Shown here: in pieces, positions 40,534 to 51,492 of the stretch
How positions within the stretch are numbered: the stretch's first letter is position 1
Layout of the letters: each line of letters begins with the position of its first letter
Source of the DNA: Saccharomycopsis crataegensis
Lineage: Eukaryota; Ascomycota; Saccharomycetes; Ascoideales; Saccharomycopsidaceae
Length of the DNA stretch: 64,000 nucleotides
Direction of reading: 5' to 3'
Assembly (NCBI RefSeq): GCF_037102585.1
Contig: NW_027043838.1
Coordinates: 1,054,001-1,118,000, forward strand
Position numbers and translations under genes: made by a program
The notes under the pieces: generated by a model
Database searches by the model: none
Told to the model about the DNA's origin: nothing
What the model saw: the letters and a program-made list of their open reading frames with translations, nothing else

Positions 40534-40654
40534 TAAAATAAAATAAAATAAAATAAAATAAAATAAAATAAAATAAAATAAAATAAAATAAAATAAAATA
40601 AAATAAAATAAAATAAAATAAAATAAAATAAAATAAAATAAAATAAAATAAAAT
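40534..40654 (+). repeat. (TAAAA)n microsatellite
   Basis: About 24 perfect copies of the pentamer TAAAA directly follow the gap and then degrade into GAAAT/GTAAAA variants. Confidence 0.97.
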
Positions 40655-41339
40655 GAAATGAAAAGTAAAAGTAAAAGGGCAAATGCTTGTGAAACACAAA
40701 GGATATGAGTATTATTAAAGAATTTCAAAGCAGTGAGCACACGGTAAGCTGTGATCGTCAACACCACTGTTAGTGTTGCGACACGCTAAAGTTGGATCTT
40801 AAAAAGCCCTTGTTTGAGATGTAAAAAAGGAAATATTTAGTTACTTTTCCAAGATAAATGATAATTCCATAGTTGAATATGTCTAATAATAATACTATAT
40901 TTAGCTAGCCAAAACTATTTCTCATAATATATAGCACATTTCCCTTTTATTCTTCTGATATTGCTATAGATGAAATATTGAGGCTCAGAAGTTTGATACG
41001 TTAGAGAAATTTTTGACATATACCTGTATTTGGAATAAACTAGACCAATAATTTCCATCGCCATTATTGTTATTATCATTAAACAAAGGATGTCATGTCA
41101 GCGGTCTTAACATTTACACCTGACAAAGAGAGAAGAACCCAAACACCACATACATCAGTACCTACAAAATCCATCGGAACTAAATAAATTGAATATTTAT
41201 TGATTTTATCCACATTACTCTTTACAGGGAGGTGAATAAAAAAATCAGGATCAATGACTACCCATTTATCGTCTTATTCATTTATTTTTTCTGCTTTATC
41301 TTGTTTTCCCTACTCCATTAACATCCATTCATGCTAAAC

Positions 41340-41362
41340 CACGTGACTAAATAATAGCCAAT
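41340..41362. promoter_or_regulatory. CACGTG plus CCAAT sites before NDUFA8
   Basis: CACGTG (41340-41345, CCACGTGAC) and an inverted CCAAT box (41358-41362; ATTGG read on the minus strand, matching TNRYTGGB) lie 130-155 bp before the NDUFA8 start. These are the known binding types of Cbf1 and of the HAP2/3/5 complex, both linked to respiratory gene control in yeasts. Binding is inferred. Confidence 0.55.
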
Positions 41363-41494
41363 GAGAAACCTAGGAAATAATCCCTAGAATTTTTTTGAAA
41401 AAACAGCCATCAAAGAGAAAAGTGTTATACTCCGAGCATCAAGGGGGTTCACAAGAAGCTAAATCTCTTTATTTTTTCTTATCCTCAATAAGCC

Positions 41495-42019
41495 ATGTCC
41501 AACACCAGAGAACCATCCACAAACTACCTGATTGAAACAGTTTCTTCTCCTCTTCCAAAGGATATTCCTCATGTGGATGAAATCGGTGCCACCTCAGCTC
41601 CACTTTTGTCAGCTGCTTTCTTCATTGGAGCCCGTTGTAAACCATTCAATGATGATTTCATGCAATGTAAAAGTGAAAAGCCAGGTAATGGTGAAATTGG
41701 CTGCCTCAAAGAGGGCCGTCGTGTGACGCGATGTGCTGCTTCTGTTCTCTCGGACATCAATAAGAACTGTCTTGACAGTTTCCGTTTACATTGGAATTGT
41801 CTCGAACAAAACAACCATGCTTTGAAAAACTGCAGAAAGGCTGAAAAATTATTCAACAAGTGTGTGTTTGATAAGTTGAACTTGACAAAAACCATTCCAG
41901 GTGTACCAGAAGGTGAAACTCCAATCCACTTGAAGGAAAAGCCATTGTACGTGCCGAACGTTGAAGATTACGACTCAAAGATCGCTTACAAAAAGGCTCA
42001 AGCAGAAGGAAAGATTTAA
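41495..42019 (+). CDS. NUPM: Mitochondrial complex I subunit NDUFA8 (NUPM/PGIV)
   Basis: This 174-aa protein is the NDUFA8 subunit of NADH:ubiquinone oxidoreductase, an accessory subunit facing the intermembrane space. It has two CHCH-type cysteine pairs and further conserved cysteines: RCKPFNDDFMQCK, CLKEGRRVTRCA, CLDSFRLHWNCLEQ and CRKAEKLFNKCVFDKL. The N-terminal wording IPHVDEIGATSAPLLSAAFFIGA is characteristic of fungal NUPM. There is no cleaved presequence, as expected for Mia40 import. Presence of this subunit implies a proton-pumping complex I, absent from Saccharomycetaceae. Confidence 0.92.
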   Translation: MSNTREPSTNYLIETVSSPLPKDIPHVDEIGATSAPLLSAAFFIGARCKPFNDDFMQCKSEKPGNGEIGCLKEGRRVTRCAASVLSDINKNCLDSFRLHWNCLEQNNHALKNCRKAEKLFNKCVFDKLNLTKTIPGVPEGETPIHLKEKPLYVPNVEDYDSKIAYKKAQAEGKI

Positions 42020-42404
42020 TGGAAAAAACAAAACAATAATCTCACAAACTAGCAAAAAAAAAACAAAAAAAAAAAACATTCTCACATCGTCATTCTATAT
42101 TTCTTTTGAAGTATATCAAGAGCAAGGATCATTTCCCATCTCACTCAGGAATCCACTTTTCAATGGAACTCTTTCACTAGAAAACGTCCTTTAATTCCCT
42201 AACTTTTTTTTTTTTTATTTCTGTGCTATATCATTTGTATTAACGTCACCGGCTTTCATTTATTCAATTACTCGTTTATATTAAAATACAATAACTTAAA
42301 ACAACAATTACAATAATGATATTACCATGTAATTTCTAGAAAGATTACCATCTTAAAAAACTTTGATTCCTCGCTAACGCTCCTCTTTTCTTTCTTACTA
42401 TTTA
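42020..42404. terminator. Convergent 3' regions of NDUFA8 and COG2
   Basis: A 385-bp AT-rich spacer with A-runs near 42055-42077 and a T-run near 42206-42216 lies between two tail-to-tail genes. No gene was seen. Confidence 0.5.
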
Positions 42405-43721
42405 TTATTTCTTCAAGATTTTTATAAACTCTTCTTCACATCCAATAATCAAATAAATCCCCATTAGCTCTAACAATTCGTTCCCACTACCATCCCCTTC
42501 AAGCGAACTTTTTAGTTCCAAGAAGGTTTTTTTAAGATCAGCGTCTTGCAGTTTTTTGTTGCCGAATACCTCCACAAGATCATCGGTAGGACTGGTAATC
42601 AAATCAATTGCAGATGATACTGCAGAATCTAGAGATTTTTTTTTTCCCGAAACAAGTTTTTTAAGATACTCATCGACTATAGCGCGGAATTCAAGGTGTA
42701 CTTTGTTCGCTCGACGGAATTGAGCACTGAGAAATGGACTAGTTTTGAGTACTGATGTAGGATCATCATCAGAATTATGGTAAACGTCATCATCTTCCTC
42801 ATTCATTTCATCACCATTGGGATTTGAAGTTGATGGTTGTAAAAGATTTTTTAATGTTAATTTATTGAGTTTCTGAATATTTTCCAATACATCCTTAGTC
42901 TTGAAACTTTCTTCTATGTCAGGTATTTCTAGAAATTCCTTATCATTTGTTGCCTTCAGAGCTCCAGAAACCTTCTCTGTTAGGTACTGCTCTAAAATAT
43001 GCGTTGAAAGATATAAAGATGCCATTTCTTTAATAACTTTTAAATCTAAATCTTTGCCCTCTCCAAATGTTGCTTGTGATTCTAGTATCACTTCAAATGG
43101 GTCTTTAGAATCGGTACTTGAGTTCAGTATTATATTTTCATTAGAAGAGCTATATGCCAAATCGACATCATTGCCATTAATTGTGGAGTGTTCAACCACA
43201 AGTTTCTCAAAAATATCAAGTGATCGATGCAATAACAATATTTTTTCTAACATGGATCTGGTAAGATCCAATTTCTTTTTGAAACAAATAGCCCTATCTA
43301 CTGTTTCAAAATCTTTAGTAAATGCACTCTGTTGAGAATTAATATTCACATGATAGTTTGCCACAGATAATCTGATATTGCTAACAAGACTGACAAAAGT
43401 GTTGTTATTCAACAGGGTTGCAAGTTTCACGAAATCGTGATAATCATCATTCACAAGATCAAAAAGCTCACGATCAAGTGATTCATGGAGCCGTGTAAGT
43501 TCGGAATTAAGATCCGCTAGCGAAATAAAACGGAAATTCTTGTAGAGGAATTGGTCAGGATTGAATGAATCTATGAGCGAATCATCATTATTATTACTAT
43601 CCAAATTATCAAGAAGAGAGTCAAGACCAACAGCAAATGAGTCTTTTGAAACCTTATTTAGAAGAGGAAATTCATCTGTACCGTCCAATATATCAAATAC
43701 ACTATTTTGTGCTGATGTCAT
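42405..43721 (-). CDS. COG2: Conserved oligomeric Golgi complex subunit 2
   Basis: The 438-aa protein fits Cog2, a lobe A subunit of the COG tether for retrograde intra-Golgi vesicles. The N-terminus has the family pattern: DPDQF-like acidic lead (NPDQFLYKNFRFISLADL), then a helical coil ELTRLHESLDRELFDLVNDDYHDFVKLATLL, close to the ELIN-DYADFVNLS segment of animal COG2. The rest is helical with an acidic Asp/Asn loop. The frame extends upstream without an ATG; the first ATG (MTSAQNS) ends at 43721. It is longer than S. cerevisiae Cog2 (262 aa) and shorter than animal COG2. Confidence 0.8.
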   Translation of the reverse strand: MTSAQNSVFDILDGTDEFPLLNKVSKDSFAVGLDSLLDNLDSNNNDDSLIDSFNPDQFLYKNFRFISLADLNSELTRLHESLDRELFDLVNDDYHDFVKLATLLNNNTFVSLVSNIRLSVANYHVNINSQQSAFTKDFETVDRAICFKKKLDLTRSMLEKILLLHRSLDIFEKLVVEHSTINGNDVDLAYSSSNENIILNSSTDSKDPFEVILESQATFGEGKDLDLKVIKEMASLYLSTHILEQYLTEKVSGALKATNDKEFLEIPDIEESFKTKDVLENIQKLNKLTLKNLLQPSTSNPNGDEMNEEDDDVYHNSDDDPTSVLKTSPFLSAQFRRANKVHLEFRAIVDEYLKKLVSGKKKSLDSAVSSAIDLITSPTDDLVEVFGNKKLQDADLKKTFLELKSSLEGDGSGNELLELMGIYLIIGCEEEFIKILKK

Positions 43722-45235
43722 TTCGAAATATTTGATGTATCGACACTGTGTCTGGCCATTACTGACCACGATCAATATTTGGCTCCACAAAGTTTAGAGG
43801 ATTTTATAGAACATCACGTGTCATCACACGTGACAAAACCGCTTTTTTTATTTTGTACAAGCCGCATATTACTTTGATTGTAGCAGTAAAGATACCTCAT
43901 ATGGAACGTATGCGATCCCAAGCGTAATAACATGGTATTGTAAAATGTAAGCAGCATCCTAAAAGGTGAATGACAACAAAAATAGGGTGAACATTAAATA
44001 GATGGAAGTATCTAGACGGTGCGGAAATACTATGTACCTACTGCACCTTTTTTTTTTTTTTTTACCATTTGGGGCGGTGTCCCACAACTGCTGTGACATT
44101 CTGTGTGTAAGGTACACGACAAAAGACAACAATTTATTGTTTAAACACCGAATACATTCAAAAAGATTTTTGGATGATGGTAACGCTGGTGTCGCATTTA
44201 GGTTGGAAAAAATAGTCATAAAAATAAGAACTTTTCCTTCATCAGGAAACTGATTTCTCTAATGATGCACGAAGAATAAGGATTGCTGTCCCATTTCCCT
44301 GTGAAGTAGTTCAGATATGAATCACGGACCAAGAGAAAAGAATTTTTTAAAAGCATGAAACCAACTATTGACTTGTCCTGTTTTAAGATTTTAGGAGTCC
44401 AAAAATAGCCTTGCACTAAAAAAAAGGGTCTGTTATATACTAGACAACTATTACTATTATTAGATCACAATCTGTTGGTACCTGACTTTATATCACACTT
44501 GTCTATCCTGTCCAAATCGGGAAGAAGGCTATTGGGCGAAGAGTCTGGACTTTTTTTGTACCTTACATTATTGTTTTTGTAGATTACTTTTGACAACAGT
44601 CGACCTGTTGTTCTCACTGTTTTTGTTACTGAAAAAGAATCTGCATGCTACATTCGACAAATAATAGGCATTGTTATGTTTGAACCTGAGCGAATAAGAT
44701 AACAAACAAAATCCAAATTTTAGAGTCCCCCAGCCCTAATTTTTGCTTGACCAAATATTTTTTCTACAGTATCCTCGTTCCTTGCACTTTTTTTTTGCTC
44801 CCCTTCAACAGCTATTATCAAAAGTCATTTCTTCAGCCAAATTTTAAAGAAAATCCAGAAGATTAATTGAAGATGATTGCACCTAAGTTTCCCAGTAAAA
44901 AAGGTTTAGATGTCCATTTTACTCAAGGTAATAAAATCCAAGTATCCTACAGAGTTGACACAACTATTATAGTAATCTATTCCCTCTCAAAGAAGTTGTA
45001 ATTGAAAAGTGAAAAAGAAAAAGAACAGAAAACGGAGATCCAGTGTAAACAGCAGCTCTATTTAATGAGAAAAATATAATCAAACAAAAAACAAAAAAAA
45101 ACTCGCTCCAAAATGAAGAACAAAACGTAAAATAATAAGAACACCCCATCTATCAAAAAAAGTACCGTTACATAATAATAATAATATAATAATAATAACA
45201 AAAAAAGATGCATGCAAAAACAGAAGAGCCTGAGT
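43722..45235. promoter_or_regulatory. COG2 promoter and gene-free stretch to HMG-box gene
   Basis: Two CACGTG sites (43815-43820, 43827-43832) sit about 95-110 bp before COG2, separated by six bases. Further right the sequence is AT-rich, with a T-run near 44048-44063 and no family-like frame except a 42-codon ORF at 44873. 45040-45230 is the A-rich 3' region of the HMG-box gene. Confidence 0.5.
44873..45001 (+). CDS. Short ORF, 42 aa (doubtful)
   Basis: ATG at 44873 follows a pyrimidine-rich leader and the context GAAGATG, and the frame ends at TAA. The first 24 residues (MIAPKFPSKKGLDVHFTQGN) read like a normal protein start, while the end is less convincing. It may be an unrecognised small gene, a first exon or chance. 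No family was recognised. Confidence 0.25.
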   Translation: MIAPKFPSKKGLDVHFTQGNKIQVSYRVDTTIIVIYSLSKKL

Positions 45236-46612
45236 CTAACGATTGATTTGCCCAACATTAGCAGGAATATCCAAATGACCAATATGTGGCAAACTCACGC
45301 TATTATTTTCTCTCGAAAATTGGGTTCCATCATTACTGTTGCTACTGTTTTGAATATTTGTATCATGATGTTCAACATTAGAACTTCCTGGGAACATATC
45401 ATAGTTCAGTGCCATATAGTTGTTCAGTAATGGAGGTAAACCACTAACTTGCTGATGTTGGGAATGTTGAGGATTTTCCACTTGCATTGGATTTTGTACG
45501 CGTTGGTGTGGCTGTTGTGCCATCAGAAGGCTAGGAACCATTGCAAATTGACCTGGTGGTGGAGGGATAGGAGAAAACATTTGATTTGTCATGAATTGCA
45601 TCCCTGGAGCCATTGGATTACCTGCAACACCTCTTGTGTGAGGACTAATGGCACCTCCCATTGGAACTTGATATATAATATCTTGGTGCATTGGATGATA
45701 TTGAGGAAACCCGTTTGGATCTGGTGGGCCAGCGACGAAACCAGGATTACCAGAAACGTTTGGATCACTGACACCCATTGGATCAGCCATCAATGAATTG
45801 AATGCAATAGGAGCAGGCATAGGCGCTGATATTGGATTGGAAAGTTGATGTGCTGGATTTGTATGCTGAATTTGAGCGGCAGCAGCATGATTGGCAGCAG
45901 CTACACTGCCACCATTTTTGAGGGCAGCCTTTGCTTTACAGGCAGGACAGTTTCCTTTCTTGCCCGATCTTCTTGGAACATAGCGATAGCCTGGGTATTT
46001 TTCGCTATGCTTCTTCTTTTCTTCTTCTGCAAGTTTGTTCCAATATTCTTTTTCTTCTGCTGGCAATGCACGCCAACGTTTTCCTAATTCACGCGACACA
46101 TCCGGATTGGTTTTAATAAGATTACCTTCATCAAGAACTGCCTGGTGGTGGTGTTGACGGAACAATATGAACGCGTTACGAGGTCTTGGGATTCTTGGCT
46201 GACCATCAGTACGAAATGGGCACTTTTCGTCATGTTCAGGAATTATAGGCCTTGAAGATATTGATAACAATGAGCCTGTTGAGGAAGGAGGGGCAGAAAT
46301 ACCGTTACCACCATGGAAAGTTGCAAACCCATCTGATATTATAAGGTGAGGCTGCGGCTGTTGGTGCATGGTTTGGGGATGATGGCCCTGCTGAGATGTT
46401 TGATTTGTGTCAAACATAACTTGGGATAACGGAGGAAGAGTTGTGTGAGGAGCTATTTCATTCTTGATAGTTGGAGATGCACTGTTTGACAAATCTGGAG
46501 TAGCTCCAACTGTGGATTGATTTGGCATTATTTGATAAGAATTTAATGGAGATCGAATTTCTTGAGACCATTTTTGTTCTGGAGGAAAATTTTGATAGCT
46601 CATAGTCTGCAT
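45236..46612 (-). CDS. RFG1: HMG-box transcription factor, ROX1/RFG1 type
   Basis: The 458-aa protein has one sequence-specific (MATA-type) HMG box at ~138-213: PRIPRPRNAFILFRQHHHQ, ELGKRWRALPAEEKEYW and EKYPGYRYVPRR. A Cys-x-x-Cys motif (CPACKAKAA) follows directly, and both ends are disordered and rich in Gln, Pro, Asn and His. The box wording is closest to Rox1 of S. cerevisiae (hypoxic gene repressor) and Rfg1 of Candida (repressor of filamentous growth). Which function it has here is not shown. A second ATG three codons in is possible. Upstream lies the 7.2-kb desert, so the promoter may be very long, as for other morphogenesis regulators. Confidence 0.8.
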   Translation of the reverse strand: MQTMSYQNFPPEQKWSQEIRSPLNSYQIMPNQSTVGATPDLSNSASPTIKNEIAPHTTLPPLSQVMFDTNQTSQQGHHPQTMHQQPQPHLIISDGFATFHGGNGISAPPSSTGSLLSISSRPIIPEHDEKCPFRTDGQPRIPRPRNAFILFRQHHHQAVLDEGNLIKTNPDVSRELGKRWRALPAEEKEYWNKLAEEEKKKHSEKYPGYRYVPRRSGKKGNCPACKAKAALKNGGSVAAANHAAAAQIQHTNPAHQLSNPISAPMPAPIAFNSLMADPMGVSDPNVSGNPGFVAGPPDPNGFPQYHPMHQDIIYQVPMGGAISPHTRGVAGNPMAPGMQFMTNQMFSPIPPPPGQFAMVPSLLMAQQPHQRVQNPMQVENPQHSQHQQVSGLPPLLNNYMALNYDMFPGSSNVEHHDTNIQNSSNSNDGTQFSRENNSVSLPHIGHLDIPANVGQINR

Positions 46613-49600
46613 ATTCTCCTCTTATATTTTTTTCTCTTGGCTACGATCTTTGATGCCCTTGAAAAGAATAGTCGAATCAGTATTGTTCAATATTCCTCAA
46701 AAATGTTACTTCTATAGATTTATCTGTTTGTTATTTTCGCCCTTATTGTTATAACTATTATTTGTTGAGTTTCTTATCCCTATAAGCCAACAACAGTTAA
46801 ACTAAAAACAATAATAACTTTGTATTCTTTTATGTATTTTATGAGTTGTAAGATCCAGAATTTGATCTTGAGGGGATTGGGGGCAATAGGGCTAGTCTTT
46901 ATAGTGGGGAAGCCACTATGACGCAGTAAGCACCGCAGGTGGAGGTGATTTATGTGAGTGGAAGTAATACGCTGCACTAGTACCTTGCAGGCAACAAATT
47001 TTGCATGCGTTGCATAGCGTTTATGGCACATCCCAGATGACCATTTGCGGACCCAGGCGTAACGGTTGCTGACCTCTGAACAACTTCGATAAAAGCTTGG
47101 CGTGGCAATACGCAGTAAGAATCAAGGCAAAAAAGAAAAAAAATAAAGAAGAATTCTTTGTGTGGAAGGCCACAGCAGATTCATAAAATCAAAAAGGGAC
47201 AAGCAGACAAAAAAATAAAAGAATATTAATAACAATAATTCAGGGATTGTGCTTTTGCTTGAGCTCCTGGCTTTGTTAGAGTATTATTCTATTTTAAAGA
47301 TATGCTAGTTTCAATAATTCCCACTAATTTTTTTACCGTAAGGTACCAACATTTTCAATTCATTGTTTTCTTTTGTTACATTTAATGGTGTTTCAGCTTC
47401 TTTCAGGAGAGTTTCAAATGCGTACAGCAAAACCTACAGTACAAACAACTAATTCTTGGAAGAGAAGGAAAGAACTAGTTTTCTTGTCTTTTCTGTAAAG
47501 CAGGGATTTTCAATAGATCAAAAAATTTTCTGATGATTTGGTGCGCACATGCTTTTTGGATAGATAGATAGAATTTAGAGTAGAGAAGTATGTAGACCAA
47601 ATGGAAAAGAGTTGTAATATTTTATTCACAGAAATTTGTATTTTTGCGTTCTGTGTTTGCTTTACGGTTTTTGAACTCTTTGAATACATTAATAATAACA
47701 AATCATTGACCTCCCTTTAGTATTTGTATCTTTGAGGGCCTTCATGTTTTTCGTCAAGTTATTATATTCTTCATCTCAAAGTCAATACCTTCTTTTCCTT
47801 GTTTCAGATTTGGTTTCACGCAGCTATGAGATTACTTCCAACCATAAAAGATGAAACCCACCAAAATAAAAAAGACAGTTAAAACTAGACTAAAAGGCTA
47901 TTTACAAGAAAAGATCTGGATCGTTGCGAATTAGATAATTCAAAATTTTTTGTGGCTGAATTCTAAGAATAAGTTGTTTTCGTAACATACATAATTTTTA
48001 TGATAAAAACATATTGCATTGCATAACGCATGACTGCATCTGTCCCACAGGGCCATAGCCAGGATACTATGCGGGTGATAGATTTGCTGAGAAATTTTAT
48101 CTGGGAGGATTTTAGAACAACTGATTGTTTGAGATTCACTCCAAATGTCATAAACATTAAGGAGGAAATGGCAACAAATTATGTGTTTACACAGCCCCCA
48201 TAGGATCTGTAGTGTTTTTATAATTGTGTTTGGCTCCTCCCAAAAGCGCCCACGACGCATCTTGATTCGCTATATTATAATTTTTTTTCGTAGTCTGCAA
48301 TTCCATTTGATGATCTTTCCCATGATTTGTGGCCAATTAAAAAACACGAAAAATTGCTTTCTCCCATCTTGTGGGGTTTTTGAATACGGTTAATCACCAC
48401 CGGAAAAACTGCACCCCGTAACAACACTTCAATCAAAGGAATAATTCATGAAGATCAAAACTAGGTTCGCTTTTGTTATTACAACATGTTCACACATCTT
48501 GGTTAATAATTATATGTACCTTTACCGTTTGCTTCGCCCAATCCGGATATCAAGAGAAACCTCAAAATGATTTCGTTTCTACTGTTAAGTTTACGATCTG
48601 TGTTTCGTTGCGAGAAAAAAAATAAAGCCAAGCAGCTAACGGCCATCATATGGCTTCCTCAGTTTAAGATTTTTTACTGACGAATTTTTTTTATTCCCTT
48701 TTTCTTTAATTTTTTTTTTCAGCTCTCATATGCATGACTGGGTACCTATTTTATAAAATTAAAGAATCAGCCTTTTGACTAGCAGCTCACTACATAAACC
48801 AAGCCCGATAGTCACGAAATTTTTCATTATTTTCTCTACTTTTGTTATTTTTTCTCCTCTTTTTCTGTGTCGAGTGTAATTCATGTTTACTTATCCCACA
48901 TCTGTATGCCTTGTATTATTGTATACGAATTTGGCGATTGACCCAAGGATTTGGCAAAAGATTTTTTTTTTTTTATTTCAGTGATAGAATAACTTTGATC
49001 TGCCTGTTAATTAGTTTTTTTTTCTTTTCTGATCTACTTCTTGATGTACTCCTAATTACAATTGAACACTCTGCACCCCTGATCAACGGTACCACACTTC
49101 ACAATATACTATACTTTAGTTTATCTTATCCGTGGGGACATAGAGTAGCTACATTCCCGAGTTTTCAATCACTAGGAACTGCTGGAGTAAAATGTAGAAG
49201 CGGAGATTTTTAAGCTTTTCCTCCTCTTTCTTTTTCTTTTTTTTTTTTTTTTCTTTTTTGCAGGCTTTGCTTTCTTCGGGATTTAAGGTTTTTCAATGCG
49301 TGACGCTCACCCCTCCTCACCCCTCTTGCTTTTTCGTTTACATTCAGATTATTGACTTGGAATTTTTCTTTTTAGAAGAATTTTCTTTTCTTTTTAAAGG
49401 AAACACGATAGATAGATTGCTCTCCCTATGATGTAAACCTCATATGAATATACATCACAGATCTATACAAGGAATCACTCCTCGGCCTTTAGCTCATTCC
49501 TATACGAAAGGCCATAGATTGCACTTTTAATTGAAATCCCAATTTTGCTTTTTATTTCACCTTCTTCCTACGTTTATTTTTTGTTTAGTAATAATGATTT

Positions 49601-50614
49601 CCAACTGAAGGGGGTATAGTTTGTTAAAGCATTGGCAATGTAATAAATTGTTATTAATGACTTCATGGTATTTAGTAAATGTGAGGGCTATTACGTAACT
49701 TCCTACTTTTATCGTGTTTCATTTCATCACCCATGATTCAGAAAAAAAAAAGAAATTTAAAAATAGTTTCATACTTTGCTAGTACGAGCACTTGGATTTT
49801 CCATGATCATTTATTATCTAGTTGGTCACTTGGTCACTGATATTCTGTTTTTTGTTGTTGTTGTAGGTAGCACTAATCCTTCAAGCCCTGTTCAAACAGG
49901 GTCTATGAGATATAAGATTATTTGTCAGCTATTATTCTGCACGTAATGCTACTAGTAATGTTTATGGTTGTTTCATTTATATTGTCAGGATAAGAAGTGC
50001 ATATTGAAGAATTATTCGGAATAACCGGAACGGGATTGTGAACATCACTTAGACCCGGATCGGTAGGACTAAGAATATCCGTAATAGAGTTGTTGCAAGA
50101 TATTCAGAATGTGATAATACGTTAGGCTAGAGAAACAGACGGAAGAGTGCAAGGAATACATTCAATAAACACTTTGGAAACCCAAGAAATCCTAATAATA
50201 TTTGTTTAATATGCTGAATGATTCTTTAGTGTATTGAGAAAGCATTATTCACAAAAGGGCATTTCTTTGTGTGTAAGTCAAGTACGTCTGATTTCATATA
50301 AACAAAAGGATTACGGATGCTTGCAACTAATATAATTATCTACTAGAGCTTACTAAGATACTTTGTGTTCGAAAAAAAAAAATTGACAGGCAACTGAAAT
50401 TACTCGTCTTGTTCAATGCACAAGGGGGTGCATGCGACTACCTAATGGGATTTGGCAGTTATCAAATACATGAAACAACAAAGTAAACTCTGTTTCAATA
50501 AGAATATGAAATACGGAATATATTATACTACGACTAATTGCTTGGTTTACCTCATGAGCTGAGACAACAGGGAGTTTGACTTTTTCTCAATTAATAATTG
50601 GGACTTGGCAGGTG

Positions 50615-50795
50615 CACCACCACTGTGGTATTATCCTCTCATGTTGACAAATGGTGAAAAATGGTTCAACCACTAGCCATACGTCTCACTGGCGAGCGAT
50701 TACTTTGTAATAGAAAGTGAGTTGTGGGGTATTACTAGATATCCTTGCGAAATTTCCAGTTGTCGTGGAAAGAGGTGTCGATCTACTTTTTGAGG
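50615..50795 (+). mobile_element. Decayed element fragment, copy A of an inverted pair
   Basis: This stretch matches 52030-52180 in the opposite orientation. Shared blocks include AATGGTTCAACCACT, AATAGAAAGTGA and ATCTACTTTTTGA, with roughly 65 bp of extra sequence in this copy between the last two. In one frame both copies give related residues (…LW…L.LT….WFNH…), so the ancestor was probably coding, perhaps a retroelement gag-like gene. It is broken and old. Confidence 0.5.
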
Positions 50796-50906
50796 GTTCA
50801 GTAATCCTAAAATTTGTCATGCATATTTGAAGTAAATAGTTAGGGAATAATTAGGTAGTCTTACCTACAACTAATAAAAAATGGCTAACACAAATTAACT
50901 CCTCGT

Positions 50907-50993
50907 ATGTCTGATAAACCTATCAAAGATCCCTTCACCGTCACATCCGGCGACGAGAAACATGGTGCTGTCAACATAACGCATAATACCTAA
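50907..50993 (+). other. Tiny coding-like frame in desert (28 codons)
   Basis: An ATG opens a short frame, MSDKPIKDPFTVTSGDEK…, that reads like a protein start rather than AT-rich noise. It may be part of the same decayed element family as its neighbours. No function is claimed. Confidence 0.2.
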
Positions 50994-51443
50994 GTTTATT
51001 TAGCTACGGTGCATATTGGCTCACCAGTCACTGAGAAACTGGCTCAAATAAGTTGACGAACTTCTAAAGTAGACCATGTATTTTAAATACCTAAACTACA
51101 ACTTAAAGTGTGATCAGTGACGATAGAATATAATTCTTTATTCTAATTGATGATTCTGTGAAGTATATAAATACAATAGGAATTAAGATTGGGATGGGGT
51201 TATTGCTACTTATAAGTCATTGCTTCTGCGGTTATGTAAACTTTAAGGTGTTACACAGAGCAAAGTTATGTTGAAAGATGGATGATTAAAGTAACTATAC
51301 TTATATAAGAGAAGAGTCACTGGTTGTCGACTTTAATCCTAGTATAAGACTCCACATCTTCGGAGGAGAATACCGTAAAACATTTGATTCAACAGATCTG
51401 GTGGGACAGTGCAATGGAACAATAAATGAATGAATTGTATGTC

Positions 51444-51492
51444 AACGAGTCACAGAGGTTCTAAATAACATGCAAGCCGGGCACTTTATGCC
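51444..51492. repeat. 49-bp dispersed repeat, copy 2
   Basis: Identical over 49 bases to 8444-8492, in the same orientation, with unrelated flanks. It lies in the gene desert between the two inverted relics. The copies are 43 kb apart. Confidence 0.85.

Larger units (their letters stand above)
39522..41494. other. Gene-free stretch with LTR-like scrap, assembly gap and NDUFA8 promoter
   Basis: This 2-kb region upstream of tRNA-Phe is AT-rich. It has TGTTGGA starts at 39968 and 40292, the form used by many yeast LTR ends. A 76-bp poly-A (40306-40381), 152 unknown bases and a TAAAA microsatellite follow. From about 40700 to 41494 no gene was seen. The last 170 bp hold the CACGTG and CCAAT sites of NDUFA8. 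Confidence 0.5.

Noticed and set aside
40206-40767. Overlapping frames across the poly-A, the Ns and the TAAAA repeat
   Set aside because: They exist only because Ns and simple repeats (Lys, Phe/Ile/Leu/Tyr runs) contain no stops; there is no real coding content.
44002-44253. 83-aa plus-strand frame and its antisense partner
   Set aside because: Built partly on a T-run; no homology signal, and both strands look equally (un)convincing.
46780-48260. Minus-strand frames of 83 and 106 aa in the gene desert
   Set aside because: Mixed Cys/His/Ile-rich composition without motifs, conserved segments or convincing context.
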